Source of the DNA: an uncultured beta proteobacterium
GTDB lineage: Bacteria; Pseudomonadota; Gammaproteobacteria; Burkholderiales; Burkholderiaceae_C
DNA length: 39,405 bases
Direction: 5' to 3'
Assembly: GCA_903876735.1 (NCBI GenBank)
Contig: CAIRAW010000046.1
Span: 1 to 39,405, forward strand
Below are positions 8,718 to 16,200 of this stretch, piece by piece (the first letter of the stretch is position 1; each line of letters begins with the position of its first letter). The notes under the pieces were generated by a model. The model saw only the letters and a list, made by a program, of their open reading frames with translations, made no database searches and was not told the origin of the DNA. The translations under genes and the position numbers were made by a program.

Positions 8718-9017
8718 CTATTTCAAAGACAGAATCCAATTCGCAAAAGTCTTGGCATCGGCTTCATTAATCTGTGGATTGGCCGGCATTTCTTCGCCAG
8801 TGCCTTTGAAACCTTTGATGATGATGGTGGCCAGTTTGGCTGAAGCGTCGGCTTGACCGGTGTATTTTTTTGCCATTTCCCTGAAACTTGGCCCTGTTTT
8901 TACCCGGTCAGTGGCATGGCATTTGGTGCATTTTTTTTCTTTGGCAAATTCCTCGTTGGCCAGTACCGGTGCCGATACCGCCATCGCGGCAATCAGGATC
9001 GAAAGAATGCGCTTCAT
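8718..9017 (-). CDS. Small periplasmic class I cytochrome c (c-551/c-552 type)
   Basis: This 99-residue precursor has a signal peptide with probable cleavage after 'PVLA' (residue 20), leaving a 79-residue monohaem protein. Heme attachment is by C30-TK-C33-H34, and Met77 in 'GTGEEMPANP' is the likely sixth ligand. Size and the 'MPANP' loop match cytochromes c-551/c-552, soluble electron carriers to terminal oxidases or reductases. ATG 9017 follows GGGAA. It is transcribed alone, divergently from the TetR gene at 9202. Confidence 0.93.
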   Translation of the reverse strand: MKRILSILIAAMAVSAPVLANEEFAKEKKCTKCHATDRVKTGPSFREMAKKYTGQADASAKLATIIIKGFKGTGEEMPANPQINEADAKTFANWILSLK

Positions 9018-9147
9018 GGAAATTCCCTAATGCTGGTTGTGATGACTGCTATTTTCATGAAGCGCTGAAGATTTGAACGCGCAATCAGACCGGCAAACCC
9101 CCTCCTGATCCGCAAACCAGGCCGACGCTCCGCGCCGCATTCCAGCT

Positions 9148-9177
9148 TTAACAAAGCAAACGATCGTTTGGTATACT
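9148..9177 (+). promoter_or_regulatory. Promoter with embedded palindromic operator, upstream of the mutase operon
   Basis: A -35 box TTAACA (9148-9153) and a -10 box TATACT (9172-9177) are separated by 18 bases. Between them lies the perfect 14-bp palindrome CAAACGATCGTTTG (9157-9170). An operator filling the spacer is the classic layout for repression by a TetR-family dimer, so the TetR gene starting at 9202 probably represses itself and the mutase operon. The ACGATCGT core recurs upstream of the TetR gene at 25925. Confidence 0.65.
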
Positions 9178-9201
9178 TCGCAAAACACCCGATTCAGGAA
9201 A

Positions 9202-9789
9202 ATGGCCACCACGCGCAAACCCCACACCGACAGCCGACAGCCGCAAGTCCTCGATGCGGCGGCGCGGCTGTTTCGCACACAGGGCTTTGGCGGCACCTCG
9301 GTGCGTGACATCGCACGCGCGGTCGGCATGCTGCCAGGCTCGCTCTACTGCCACTTTGCCACCAAGGAAGAACTGCTGACCGCGGTCTACCTCAAGGGCG
9401 TGGAGCAGATCAGCACCGCGGTGCAGACCGTTGTGGACAAACACATAGACCCCTGGGACCGCCTTGAAGCTGCCTGTGTGGCCCACCTCGAATCGATCCT
9501 GCGCGACGACGACTACGCCCAGGTTGTGATCCGGGTGCACCCGGCTGACGTCCCGGTGGCAAACCAGAGCCTGATCGATCTGCGCAACCGCTACGAAGCC
9601 TTGTTCATCGCGCTGGTCAAGGCCCTGCCCCTGCGCAGCGGCACCGACCGGCGCAGCTTTCGCCTGCTGCTGATCGGCGCCCTGAACTCATCCCAAATCT
9701 GGTACCGCGCCAGCGGAAAAGACACACCCCGCGCGATTGCGCACAAGTTCATTGCCCTGCTGCGCCAGGGCCAGGAGACAAGCACATGA
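9202..9789 (+). CDS. TetR-family regulator leading the mutase operon
   Basis: This 195-residue protein has an N-terminal TetR helix-turn-helix (about 13-60) with 'AARLFRTQGFGGTSVRDIARAVGM' split around 'LPGSLYCHFATKEELL', and a ligand-binding helical domain behind it. It is the first gene of the operon: its stop overlaps the start of the B12-binding subunit gene (ATGA). Placement and the palindrome in its promoter suggest autorepression relieved by an acyl-CoA related to the pathway substrate. The effector is not identifiable from sequence. It is divergent from the cytochrome c gene. Confidence 0.9.
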   Translation: MATTRKPHTDSRQPQVLDAAARLFRTQGFGGTSVRDIARAVGMLPGSLYCHFATKEELLTAVYLKGVEQISTAVQTVVDKHIDPWDRLEAACVAHLESILRDDDYAQVVIRVHPADVPVANQSLIDLRNRYEALFIALVKALPLRSGTDRRSFRLLLIGALNSSQIWYRASGKDTPRAIAHKFIALLRQGQETST

Positions 9790-10208
9790 ATCAAACCGTC
9801 ATCCCCAAGGTGCTCGTCACCAAGATCGGTTTCGACGGCCACGACCGCGGCAGCCGCGTGGTGGCCGCCGGTCTGCGCGACGCTGGCATGGAAGTGATCT
9901 ACACGCCACCCTGGCAGGAAATCGCCACTGTGGTCAAGCTCGCGATGGAGGAGGATGTCGACGTGATCGGCATTTCGTCGCTGGCCACCGACCACCTGAT
10001 CGTGCCCAAGCTGATGGACGCGCTGCGCGCGGCCGGCATGAGCGACATGGCAGTGATTGTCGGCGGCATCGTGCCGGACCAGGACGAAGACATGCTGCTC
10101 AAAGCCGGCGTGGCGCGCGTTTTTCATCCAGGCAGTTCAATGGCCGATATTGCCGCCTTTGTGCACAGCCTCGCCGAAGCCGGTCGCGCACGCCGCGCCG
10201 CCGTCTGA
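9786..10208 (+). CDS. Cobalamin-binding small subunit of an acyl-CoA mutase
   Basis: This 140-residue protein is a stand-alone B12-binding domain, equivalent to the C-terminal part of methylmalonyl-CoA mutase or to IcmB/HcmB. It contains the DxHxxG motif as '[12 protein letters not shown]' (Asp17, His19, Gly22), in which the histidine ligates cobalt from below. 'GISSLATDH' and '[11 protein letters not shown]', the loops that enclose the nucleotide tail, follow. It starts inside the TetR stop codon and lies 25 bases before the large subunit gene, so the two should form a heteromeric mutase as in isobutyryl- and 2-hydroxyisobutyryl-CoA mutases. It uses adenosylcobalamin. Confidence 0.93.
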   Translation: MNQTVIPKVLVTKIGFDGHDRGSRVVAAGLRDAGMEVIYTPPWQEIATVVKLAMEEDVDVIGISSLATDHLIVPKLMDALRAAGMSDMAVIVGGIVPDQDEDMLLKAGVARVFHPGSSMADIAAFVHSLAEAGRARRAAV

Positions 10209-10233
10209 ACGGCCACCGCACTGGAGACACCCC

Positions 10234-11913
10234 ATGAACCAAGCCATCGATAACACCGTACTGACCGAAGCCGACGCCTATGGCCAATGGCAGCAGGACT
10301 ACACCGCCGGCATTGGCACGGACAAGTCCGTGCACAACCGCTCTGGCATTCCGATCCAGCCGATCTATACCGAGCGCGACTGGAACGGCGCCGAACGCAG
10401 TGCCGGCCTTGGCATGCCGGGGCAAGCACCTTTCACGCGCGGCATCTATGCCACCATGCACCGCGGCAAAACCTGGTCGCAGCGCCAGCTCACCGGTCTG
10501 GGCACACCGGTCGAGTACAACGCGCGGCTGCGCGAAGTGCTGGCCAACGGCGCCAACGCCGTTTCGCTGCTGCCCTGCAACTCGGTGTTTCGCGGCTACG
10601 ACATGGATGAGTCGCACATTGAACTGCTGGGCACCTGCGGCACCGTGATCAACACCACGGCGCACATGGACCAGGCCTTGCAGGATGTAGATCTGGCCAA
10701 GATTTCGTGCGCCCAGAACGACCCGACACCGTTCACGCTGCTGGCCTTCATGCTGGCCACGGCGCGCCGGCGCGGCACCGACTGGCGCGCCATCAGTGGC
10801 ACCTCCAACCAGAGCGACTACCTGAGCCACTACGTCGCCAACCACATGTTCTTCCGCATCGCGCTGCCGGGCGCGCGGCGCATCCTCACCGACCACATCG
10901 AGTTCTGCAACCGTTTTCTGCCGAAATGGAATCCGATGTCGGTGGTGGGACAGCACACGCAGCAGGCCGGCGCCACGCCCGCGCAGTCGATGGCGTTCAC
11001 CCTGTGCACGGCGATCCAGAACGCGCGGGACTGCATGGCGCGCGGCATGAATCCGGATGAGTTCCTGCCGCGCTTTACTTTCTTCTTCGACGTCTCGATC
11101 AGCTTCTTCGAGGAGATCGCCAAGTTCCGCGCGGCCCGGCGCATCTGGTCCCGCATCACGCGCGATCAATTGGGCGCGAAGGACCCGCGCTCCTGGCGCT
11201 TCAAGTTCCACGCCCAGACCTCGGGCGTCGACCTGACACGCCAGCAGCCGCTCAACAACATCTCGCGCGTCACGGTGCAGGCGATGGCCGGCATCCTGGG
11301 TGGCCTGCAGTCGCTGCACACCGACGCCTACGACGAGGCGCTGTCCTGCCCGAGCGAGTTCGGCGCGCGCATTGCCATTGCCACGCAAAATGTGCTGCGC
11401 GAGGAAGCGCACCTGACCGACGTGATCGACCCGCTGGGCGGCAGCTACTACGTCGAAACCCTGACCGACCAGATGCAGGCCGAGATCGAGCGCGTCATGC
11501 AGATCGTGGAAGAAGCGGGCGGCATGTACAAAGCGGTGGAGACCGGCCTGGTGCAGGCCATGATCGGCGAGTCGGCACGCAAGTTCCAGCAGCAGGTGGA
11601 GTCGGGCGCGCAAACCGTGGTCGGCGTCAATGCCTATTGCGTGGAAGAAGACAGCAGCGCCAGACCCATCAACGCGCGCCCGGACCGCGCTGGCATGCAG
11701 GCTCTGATCGACGACTTCAAGGCATTCAAGCTGCAGCGTTCGCAAACGCAGGTGCAACAGGCACTCGACGCGCTGGCGCGCGCCGCTGGCGATGCCAAGG
11801 ACAATGTTTTCGGTCGCGTCGTTGAAGCCGCCGAAGCCGGTTGCACACACGGCGAAATCTGCCACACGCTGCGCCGCGAGATGGGCTTTGGTCACGTGCA
11901 GGCCGTCGTGTGA
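10234..11913 (+). CDS. Divergent acyl-CoA mutase large subunit, substrate unknown
   Basis: This 559-residue protein belongs to the methylmalonyl-CoA mutase large-subunit (TIM-barrel) family, with '[13 protein letters not shown]', '[12 protein letters not shown]', '[10 protein letters not shown]', 'QTSGVDLT', '[12 protein letters not shown]' and '[10 protein letters not shown]' all in place. It rearranges a carbon skeleton by radical chemistry with the preceding B12 subunit. An alignment to P. shermanii mutase made from memory shows Leu86 where methylmalonyl mutase has Tyr89 (Phe in isobutyryl, Ile in 2-hydroxyisobutyryl mutase). Asn203 replaces Arg207/Gln. The near-invariant 'AFDLPT' stretch is replaced by 'LPCNSV' (113-118). 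His241, the radical-cage histidine, is kept, but its neighbour is Gln rather than Tyr. Charged methylmalonyl-CoA is therefore an unlikely substrate. ATG 10234 has GGAG 7 bases upstream. Confidence 0.9.
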   Translation: MNQAIDNTVLTEADAYGQWQQDYTAGIGTDKSVHNRSGIPIQPIYTERDWNGAERSAGLGMPGQAPFTRGIYATMHRGKTWSQRQLTGLGTPVEYNARLREVLANGANAVSLLPCNSVFRGYDMDESHIELLGTCGTVINTTAHMDQALQDVDLAKISCAQNDPTPFTLLAFMLATARRRGTDWRAISGTSNQSDYLSHYVANHMFFRIALPGARRILTDHIEFCNRFLPKWNPMSVVGQHTQQAGATPAQSMAFTLCTAIQNARDCMARGMNPDEFLPRFTFFFDVSISFFEEIAKFRAARRIWSRITRDQLGAKDPRSWRFKFHAQTSGVDLTRQQPLNNISRVTVQAMAGILGGLQSLHTDAYDEALSCPSEFGARIAIATQNVLREEAHLTDVIDPLGGSYYVETLTDQMQAEIERVMQIVEEAGGMYKAVETGLVQAMIGESARKFQQQVESGAQTVVGVNAYCVEEDSSARPINARPDRAGMQALIDDFKAFKLQRSQTQVQQALDALARAAGDAKDNVFGRVVEAAEAGCTHGEICHTLRREMGFGHVQAVV

Positions 11914-13163
11914 GCAAGCAGCGGCATCCTCAGAGCGCCGGGCTCATTCCCTCCGCGCTGCTGGCGGGAGACCGGCGCGCGGTTGCACGCACGATCAGCC
12001 AGATCGAGCATGGCGAAGTCGCGCCCGGCACATGGTCCGCCGCGCTGAGGTCCCATCTGGGCCGGGCCCACGTGCTGGGTATCACGGGGGCGCCTGGCGC
12101 CGGCAAATCAACTCTGGTGCACGCCATGCTGGGCGAGATGCTCGCGCGCGGTCGGCGCATCGCCGTGGTCGCGGTCGATCCGTCGAGCCCGGTCAGCGGC
12201 GGCGCCGTGCTGGGCGACCGCGTGCGCATGGGCGAGCATGGCGCGCACCCGGATGTCTTCATCCGATCGCTCGCCACACGTGGGCACTTGGGTGGCTTGT
12301 CGAGCAGCACGGAAGAAATCGTTGACGTGCTCGACGCCGCAGGCTTTGACACCATCATCATCGAGACCGTAGGCGCCGGGCAGTCCGAAGTCGAAATCAT
12401 GCGTGTCGCCGACACCCGCATCGTGGCCTGCCCGCCGGGTCTGGGCGACAGCGTGCAGGCGATCAAGGCCGGTATTCTGGAAATCGCGGACCTGCTGGTG
12501 GTGACCAAGTCCGACCTGCCGGGCGCGGACAGCACCGTGCGCGACCTTCAGGACATGCTGCACCTGCGCGCCAAAACTTCAGCCGGGCAATGGACCGTCC
12601 CGGTGCTTGCTTCCCGCGCCAATAGCCAAGCCGATGTGGCGGCCTTGCTTGACCAGGTCGACGCGCACCTTGGCAGCGCCGGGCGCGCTCAGCGCCTGCA
12701 ACGGCGACCCACCGCGAAAGCCAGCAGAAGTGCAGACGATGCACAGGCCCTTGTCTTGCGCCTGGTGTCGGCCGACCCGTTCGCGCGCTCCCTGGGCATC
12801 AGCTGCACCGAAGCTGGCGCTGGCACGGCCACCGTGGCGATGGCGCTGGGGCCGCAGCATCTGAACTTCAATGGCACCTGCCACGGCGCTGTGATTTTTG
12901 CGCTGGCCGATACCGCGTTCGGACTGGCCTCAAACTCGCACGGCAAGATCGCTGCCGGCATTGATGCCCACATTACCTACCAGCAGGCGGCGCGCGCTGG
13001 AGACCATTTGCTGGCGCGTGCGGTGGAGGTCTCGCGTTCCCGCAAACTGGCGGTCTACCGGGTCGATGTCACGCGCGGCGACGGCGCCATGATCTCGAGT
13101 TTTACCGGCACCGTCTACGTCACCGGCATCGAAGTCGCCGTGCCAACTCAGGAGACGATGTAG
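11910..13163 (+). CDS. MeaB-type G-protein chaperone fused to a PaaI-type thioesterase
   Basis: This 417-residue fusion starts at a GTG that overlaps the mutase stop (GTGA). Residues 1-265 form a MeaB/ArgK-like GTPase: Walker A 'GAPGAGKST' (60-68), '[16 protein letters not shown]', '[10 protein letters not shown]' and base-specificity 'TKSD' (199-202). Such proteins guard B12 mutases and help exchange damaged cofactor. The usual C-terminal helical dimerisation arm is missing. In its place residues about 275-415 form a hotdog thioesterase of the PaaI family, with '[14 protein letters not shown]' (C324-H325-G326, catalytic Asp334) and 'ASNSHG'. The frame is continuous across the junction. The fusion couples mutase maintenance to acyl-CoA release. 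Its 3' end overlaps the facing thioesterase gene by 16 bases. Confidence 0.88.
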   Translation: MSKQRHPQSAGLIPSALLAGDRRAVARTISQIEHGEVAPGTWSAALRSHLGRAHVLGITGAPGAGKSTLVHAMLGEMLARGRRIAVVAVDPSSPVSGGAVLGDRVRMGEHGAHPDVFIRSLATRGHLGGLSSSTEEIVDVLDAAGFDTIIIETVGAGQSEVEIMRVADTRIVACPPGLGDSVQAIKAGILEIADLLVVTKSDLPGADSTVRDLQDMLHLRAKTSAGQWTVPVLASRANSQADVAALLDQVDAHLGSAGRAQRLQRRPTAKASRSADDAQALVLRLVSADPFARSLGISCTEAGAGTATVAMALGPQHLNFNGTCHGAVIFALADTAFGLASNSHGKIAAGIDAHITYQQAARAGDHLLARAVEVSRSRKLAVYRVDVTRGDGAMISSFTGTVYVTGIEVAVPTQETM

Positions 13164-13636
13164 GCGGCGGTTCCGGTTGACATCAGTTCGCCGTTGGCGC
13201 CGAGAAACTCCATGCGGGTGGAGGCCACGCGTGAGCCCAGACGCATCACCTCGGCGCGCAGTTCGAAGTGTTCGCTGATGGCAGGACGCAGGTAGTCAAT
13301 GCGCAGGTCGATGGTGCCGAGCTTGGCAAAGCGGTGCAGGCGCTGCATCGGCGACTCATCCATGTGACGCGCACCAATGGCCGCCATCACGGCAATGCCG
13401 GCCATGGCGTCAAGACCGGCACTGATGACGCCGCCATGCAGGCGGTTGAAAGCGAAATGACCCACCAACTCGGGGCGCATGTCGATGCGGCCGATCACCT
13501 GCGTCGGCTTGAGCGAGGTGACCTTCAAACCCAGCACCTGGTTGAAGACAATCATCTCCTCGAAAATTTTCTTCAGGCCGTCGATAAATTCGGCTTCAAA
13601 TTCAATCGCTTCCGGGGGAATAATTTTTTTGATCAT
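13148..13636 (-). CDS. Hotdog-fold thioesterase family protein
   Basis: This 162-residue protein has a hotdog core with 'FNRLHGGVISAGLDAMAGIAV', the PaaI/4HBT pattern in which the HGG turn and following Asp shape the active site, and 'RIDYLRPA', the paired strand. It should hydrolyse an acyl-CoA in the cytoplasm. It is the third gene after TetR and SDR in a minus-strand unit, 46 bases behind the SDR. No strong ribosome site precedes ATG 13636. A second thioesterase beside the MeaB-PaaI fusion suggests that trapped CoA is a recurrent problem in this pathway. The substrate is unknown. Confidence 0.82.
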   Translation of the reverse strand: MIKKIIPPEAIEFEAEFIDGLKKIFEEMIVFNQVLGLKVTSLKPTQVIGRIDMRPELVGHFAFNRLHGGVISAGLDAMAGIAVMAAIGARHMDESPMQRLHRFAKLGTIDLRIDYLRPAISEHFELRAEVMRLGSRVASTRMEFLGANGELMSTGTAAYIVS

Positions 13637-13663
13637 GGGAACATTGTCACAGACCTGGCTGAA

Positions 13664-13681
13664 GCGAGACCAAAGTCTCGC
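13664..13681 (-). other. Hairpin between the SDR and thioesterase genes
   Basis: A perfect 7-bp stem, GCGAGAC / GTCTCGC with the loop CAAA, begins directly downstream of the SDR stop on the minus strand. No T-run follows. It may slow transcription or protect the SDR message, or be a weak terminator. Confidence 0.45.
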
Positions 13682-13682
13682 C

Positions 13683-14567
13683 TCACGTTGCCAGTAATTT
13701 CGGCAGCCGGGACCGATGGAAACCGGCAAAAGGCTTGATCGCATCGCGCGCGAGCGCCTGCCCCGACGCCACCCGCATCGGCCAGCCCATGCGAACCTGG
13801 GGCCGGGCCCCGTCGATGCGCAGCGTGCTGCCGCTGATGAAGGCCGCCGCTGGACTGAGCAGAAAGACAATGGCCGCCGACACCTCGGCCTCGGTGCCGA
13901 AACGTCCGAGCGGAATGGTTTGCGGAATCTCGCGCAACATGGGCGCGAGTTCGGACGGGTATTTGTCCATGCCACTTGAAGCGATGTAGCCCGGCGCCAC
14001 GGCATTGACGCGCACGCCCTTGCCGGCCCATTCCAGCGCCGCCGTCTCGGTGAAACTGAGCATGCCGGCGCGCGCCGCGCCACTGTGGCCCATGCCCGGC
14101 ATCGAGCCCCAGATGTCGGCCAGCATGTTGACGATGGCGCCGCCCTGTTTGCACATGGACTGCAGATAGCACTCGCGCGCCATCAGAAAGCCACCGGTCA
14201 GATTCGTCGCCAGCACCGACTCCCAGCCCTTGGCGCTGATGGCTTCGAGCGGCATCAGGTACTGGCCGCCAGCATTGTTGACCAGAGCGTCGATGCGTCC
14301 CTGCGCAGCCACCACGGCAGTGACTGTCTGTTTGACCGCTTCTTCGTCGCGGATGTCGCAGACCTGGATGCTGACCGCACCACCATCCTGCCTGATTTCG
14401 TCTGCCACCGTCTGCAGTTTCTCAGGCTTGCGGCCAATCAGAACCACGCACGCGCCGAGCGCCGCCAGTTCGTGCGCGACGCAGCGCCCAATGCCGGAAC
14501 CAGCACCCGTCACCAGCACCACCTTGCCGGCGAACAAGCCCTTGGCGAAAACTGAACCGTATTCCAT
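13683..14567 (-). CDS. SDR enzyme like peroxisomal trans-2-enoyl-CoA reductase
   Basis: This 294-residue short-chain dehydrogenase binds NAD(P)H through 'VTGAGSGIG' (19-27) and has 'NNAGG' at 97-101. The usual YxxxK catalytic pair is absent: the site reads 'HSGAARAG' (161-168), as in mammalian PECR and near the 2,4-dienoyl-CoA reductases. I therefore predict reduction of an enoyl- or dienoyl-CoA double bond rather than alcohol oxidation. ATG 14567 follows GAAGGAG by 6 bases and overlaps the TetR stop (TGATG), so it is the second gene of that operon. The C-terminal 35 residues extend past the standard fold. An alternative is a ketoacyl reductase with unusual chemistry. Confidence 0.87.
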   Translation of the reverse strand: MEYGSVFAKGLFAGKVVLVTGAGSGIGRCVAHELAALGACVVLIGRKPEKLQTVADEIRQDGGAVSIQVCDIRDEEAVKQTVTAVVAAQGRIDALVNNAGGQYLMPLEAISAKGWESVLATNLTGGFLMARECYLQSMCKQGGAIVNMLADIWGSMPGMGHSGAARAGMLSFTETAALEWAGKGVRVNAVAPGYIASSGMDKYPSELAPMLREIPQTIPLGRFGTEAEVSAAIVFLLSPAAAFISGSTLRIDGARPQVRMGWPMRVASGQALARDAIKPFAGFHRSRLPKLLAT

Positions 14568-15244
14568 CAACACTCCTTCAAAAACAAGGCCATCGCGGCA
14601 TCGGTCAGTTCGTCGAGCGAGGCGCCCTTTCTCGGATCAAACCATTGCACCGACCAGCTCAGCGCCCCCAGAATCAGCAAGCGCGCGAGCTTGACCGGCG
14701 CGCGCAGATGCCCGCTGGCGTGCAAGGCTTCGAGCACCGGCGTCCAGGCTGCTTCGTAGTCATGCTGCAGCTTGCTCAATGCAAGACGTTGCAATTCAGT
14801 CAGGGATCGGTGCTCGTACAGCATCACCGGAACAAAATCATTGCCGCGCCCATGCAAGGTGTCGAAGTGGGCCCGGATCAGCCGCCGCAGTTGCTGCAGT
14901 GCCTGATCCGGCCCGGCTGGCGCTTCCTGCACGGCGCGACTCTGGCGCGCGATGGCGGCCTGCATGCCCTCCTCCATCACGGCGCACAGCAAGGCGCGCT
15001 TGCTTTTGAAGTGGTAAAAAGGCGAGCCGCTGTGCATGCCGACGGCCGCCGCGATGTCGCGCGTGCTGGTGGCATCAAAGCCCTGGCGGCGAAACAGGCG
15101 CGCCGCAGCCGAGAGCAGTGCTGGGCGGCGATTGCCGTCGTCACGCTCATCGGCCGTCTTGCGCGGGCGCCCGCGGGGACGCTTGGGTGGCGCTACAGCC
15201 GATGCCTGGGTTGCCGGTTTATGGAGAAGTTGGGGCGCAATCAT
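14567..15244 (-). CDS. TetR-family regulator leading the SDR-thioesterase operon
   Basis: This 225-residue regulator has a basic N-terminal tail, 'KRPRGRPRKTADE', reminiscent of an AT-hook, before the TetR helix-turn-helix (about 45-90, 'AARLFRRQGFDATSTRDIAAAVGM'). The helical C-terminal domain should bind a small ligand. It opens a minus-strand operon and its stop overlaps the SDR start. No ribosome site precedes ATG 15244. Being paired with a second TetR gene at 9202 in a facing operon, it may sense the same compound or an intermediate. Confidence 0.89.
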   Translation of the reverse strand: MIAPQLLHKPATQASAVAPPKRPRGRPRKTADERDDGNRRPALLSAAARLFRRQGFDATSTRDIAAAVGMHSGSPFYHFKSKRALLCAVMEEGMQAAIARQSRAVQEAPAGPDQALQQLRRLIRAHFDTLHGRGNDFVPVMLYEHRSLTELQRLALSKLQHDYEAAWTPVLEALHASGHLRAPVKLARLLILGALSWSVQWFDPRKGASLDELTDAAMALFLKEC

Positions 15245-15252
15245 TGCGCTGG

Positions 15253-15281
15253 AGCATAACCAGTTTATTTATTTACAGCAA
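15253..15281 (-). promoter_or_regulatory. Possible promoter of the TetR-SDR-thioesterase operon
   Basis: On the minus strand TTGCTG (15281-15276) and TATGCT (15258-15253) are 17 bases apart, a fair match to -35 and -10 boxes. Transcription would begin about two bases before ATG 15244, which fits the absence of a ribosome site and hints at a nearly leaderless message. A loose inverted repeat (CGGGT...ACCCG) lies just upstream and could be an operator. Confidence 0.32.
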
Positions 15282-15329
15282 TCGGGTGCTTGGTAAAAAT
15301 ACCCGGTGACGGCAGGCAGCGGGCAAGTC

Positions 15330-16178
15330 TCAATCAACAAAGAAATCGGGTATCAGGTTTTTCGTTCCGGGTGTGACTGAATAGCAGTCCAGGTCTGATA
15401 CACCCTGCTCGGCCAGCAGCGCGTCGTCAATGTAGAAATTGCCACTGCTGAAAGCCGGGTTGGTCAAAATCAGCCAGGCCGCATCGGACAGAATTTCGGG
15501 CTTGCGGCACAAAGCCAGATCGACGCCCGGAATCATCTGCATGGCAGCGGTGGCGATGGCCGTGCGCGGCCACAGGCTGTTGACGGCGATGCCGTACTTC
15601 TTGAACTCGCCAGCGTGGCCCAGGGTACACATGCTCATGCCGTACTTGGCCATGCTGTAGGCGGTGTGGGCCGCAAACCAGTGTGTCTTCATCGACAGCG
15701 GCGGCGACATGGTGAGCACCTGCGGTTGGTGCCCGGCCTTGGCCGATTTCTTCAATTCGGCCAGACAGGCCATGGTGCACAAATAGGTGCCGCGCGCGTT
15801 GATGCCATTCATCAGGTCGAAGCGCTTCATCGGTGTCGCTTCGGTGTTGGTCAGGCTGATGGCGCTGGCGTTGTTGATCAGGATGTCGATGCCGCCAAAG
15901 GTCTGCACCGCTTTCGCCACGGCAGCAAACACCGCCTCGTCCTCGCGGATGTCCACCGCCAGCGGCAGAGCCTGGCCGCCGGCTGCCTCCACCGCCTTGG
16001 CGGCGCTGTAAATCGTGCCCGGCAACTTGGGATTGGGCTCGCTGGTCTTGGCGACGATGACGATGTTGGCGCCATCCGCTGCTGCCCGCGTCGCAATGGC
16101 CAGGCCGATGCCGCGCGAGGCGCCGGTGATGAAAAGTGTCTTGCCCTTGAGGCTGCGCGGCGCGGTGCTTTGGTTCAT
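15330..16178 (-). CDS. HSDL2-like short-chain dehydrogenase
   Basis: This 282-residue SDR closely follows the N-terminal domain of human hydroxysteroid dehydrogenase-like protein 2: 'LFITGASRGIG' (15-25), 'IVAKTSEPNPKLPGTIY', 'NNASAISLTNT' and 'YSMAKYGMS' (Tyr174, Lys178) with Ser158. The SCP2 domain of HSDL2 is absent. It should oxidise or reduce a hydroxy/keto lipid with NAD(P), but the true substrate of the family is not settled. ATG 16178 has a strong GGGAGGA 6 bases upstream, so the longer frame was rejected. It is the last gene of the beta-oxidation operon, 22 bases after the isomerase gene. Confidence 0.88.
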   Translation of the reverse strand: MNQSTAPRSLKGKTLFITGASRGIGLAIATRAAADGANIVIVAKTSEPNPKLPGTIYSAAKAVEAAGGQALPLAVDIREDEAVFAAVAKAVQTFGGIDILINNASAISLTNTEATPMKRFDLMNGINARGTYLCTMACLAELKKSAKAGHQPQVLTMSPPLSMKTHWFAAHTAYSMAKYGMSMCTLGHAGEFKKYGIAVNSLWPRTAIATAAMQMIPGVDLALCRKPEILSDAAWLILTNPAFSSGNFYIDDALLAEQGVSDLDCYSVTPGTKNLIPDFFVD

Positions 16179-16200
16179 ATGAAATCCTCCCGGTGGTAAT

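Noticed and set aside
10099..11895. Long 598-codon open frame antisense to the mutase gene
   Set aside because: Its composition (His/Arg/Ala/Val rich) is the usual mirror of high-GC coding DNA, it shows no domain, and the plus strand is a clear mutase.
10234..11913. Calling the mutase a standard methylmalonyl-CoA mutase
   Set aside because: Tyr89 and Arg207 equivalents are Leu and Asn, and no propionate-pathway neighbour is present.
13683..14083. Hotdog thioesterase read as starting at 14083 inside the SDR gene
   Set aside because: The frame upstream of 13636 overlaps the SDR and is Arg/Pro rich without hotdog features; ATG 13636 starts the family-like sequence.
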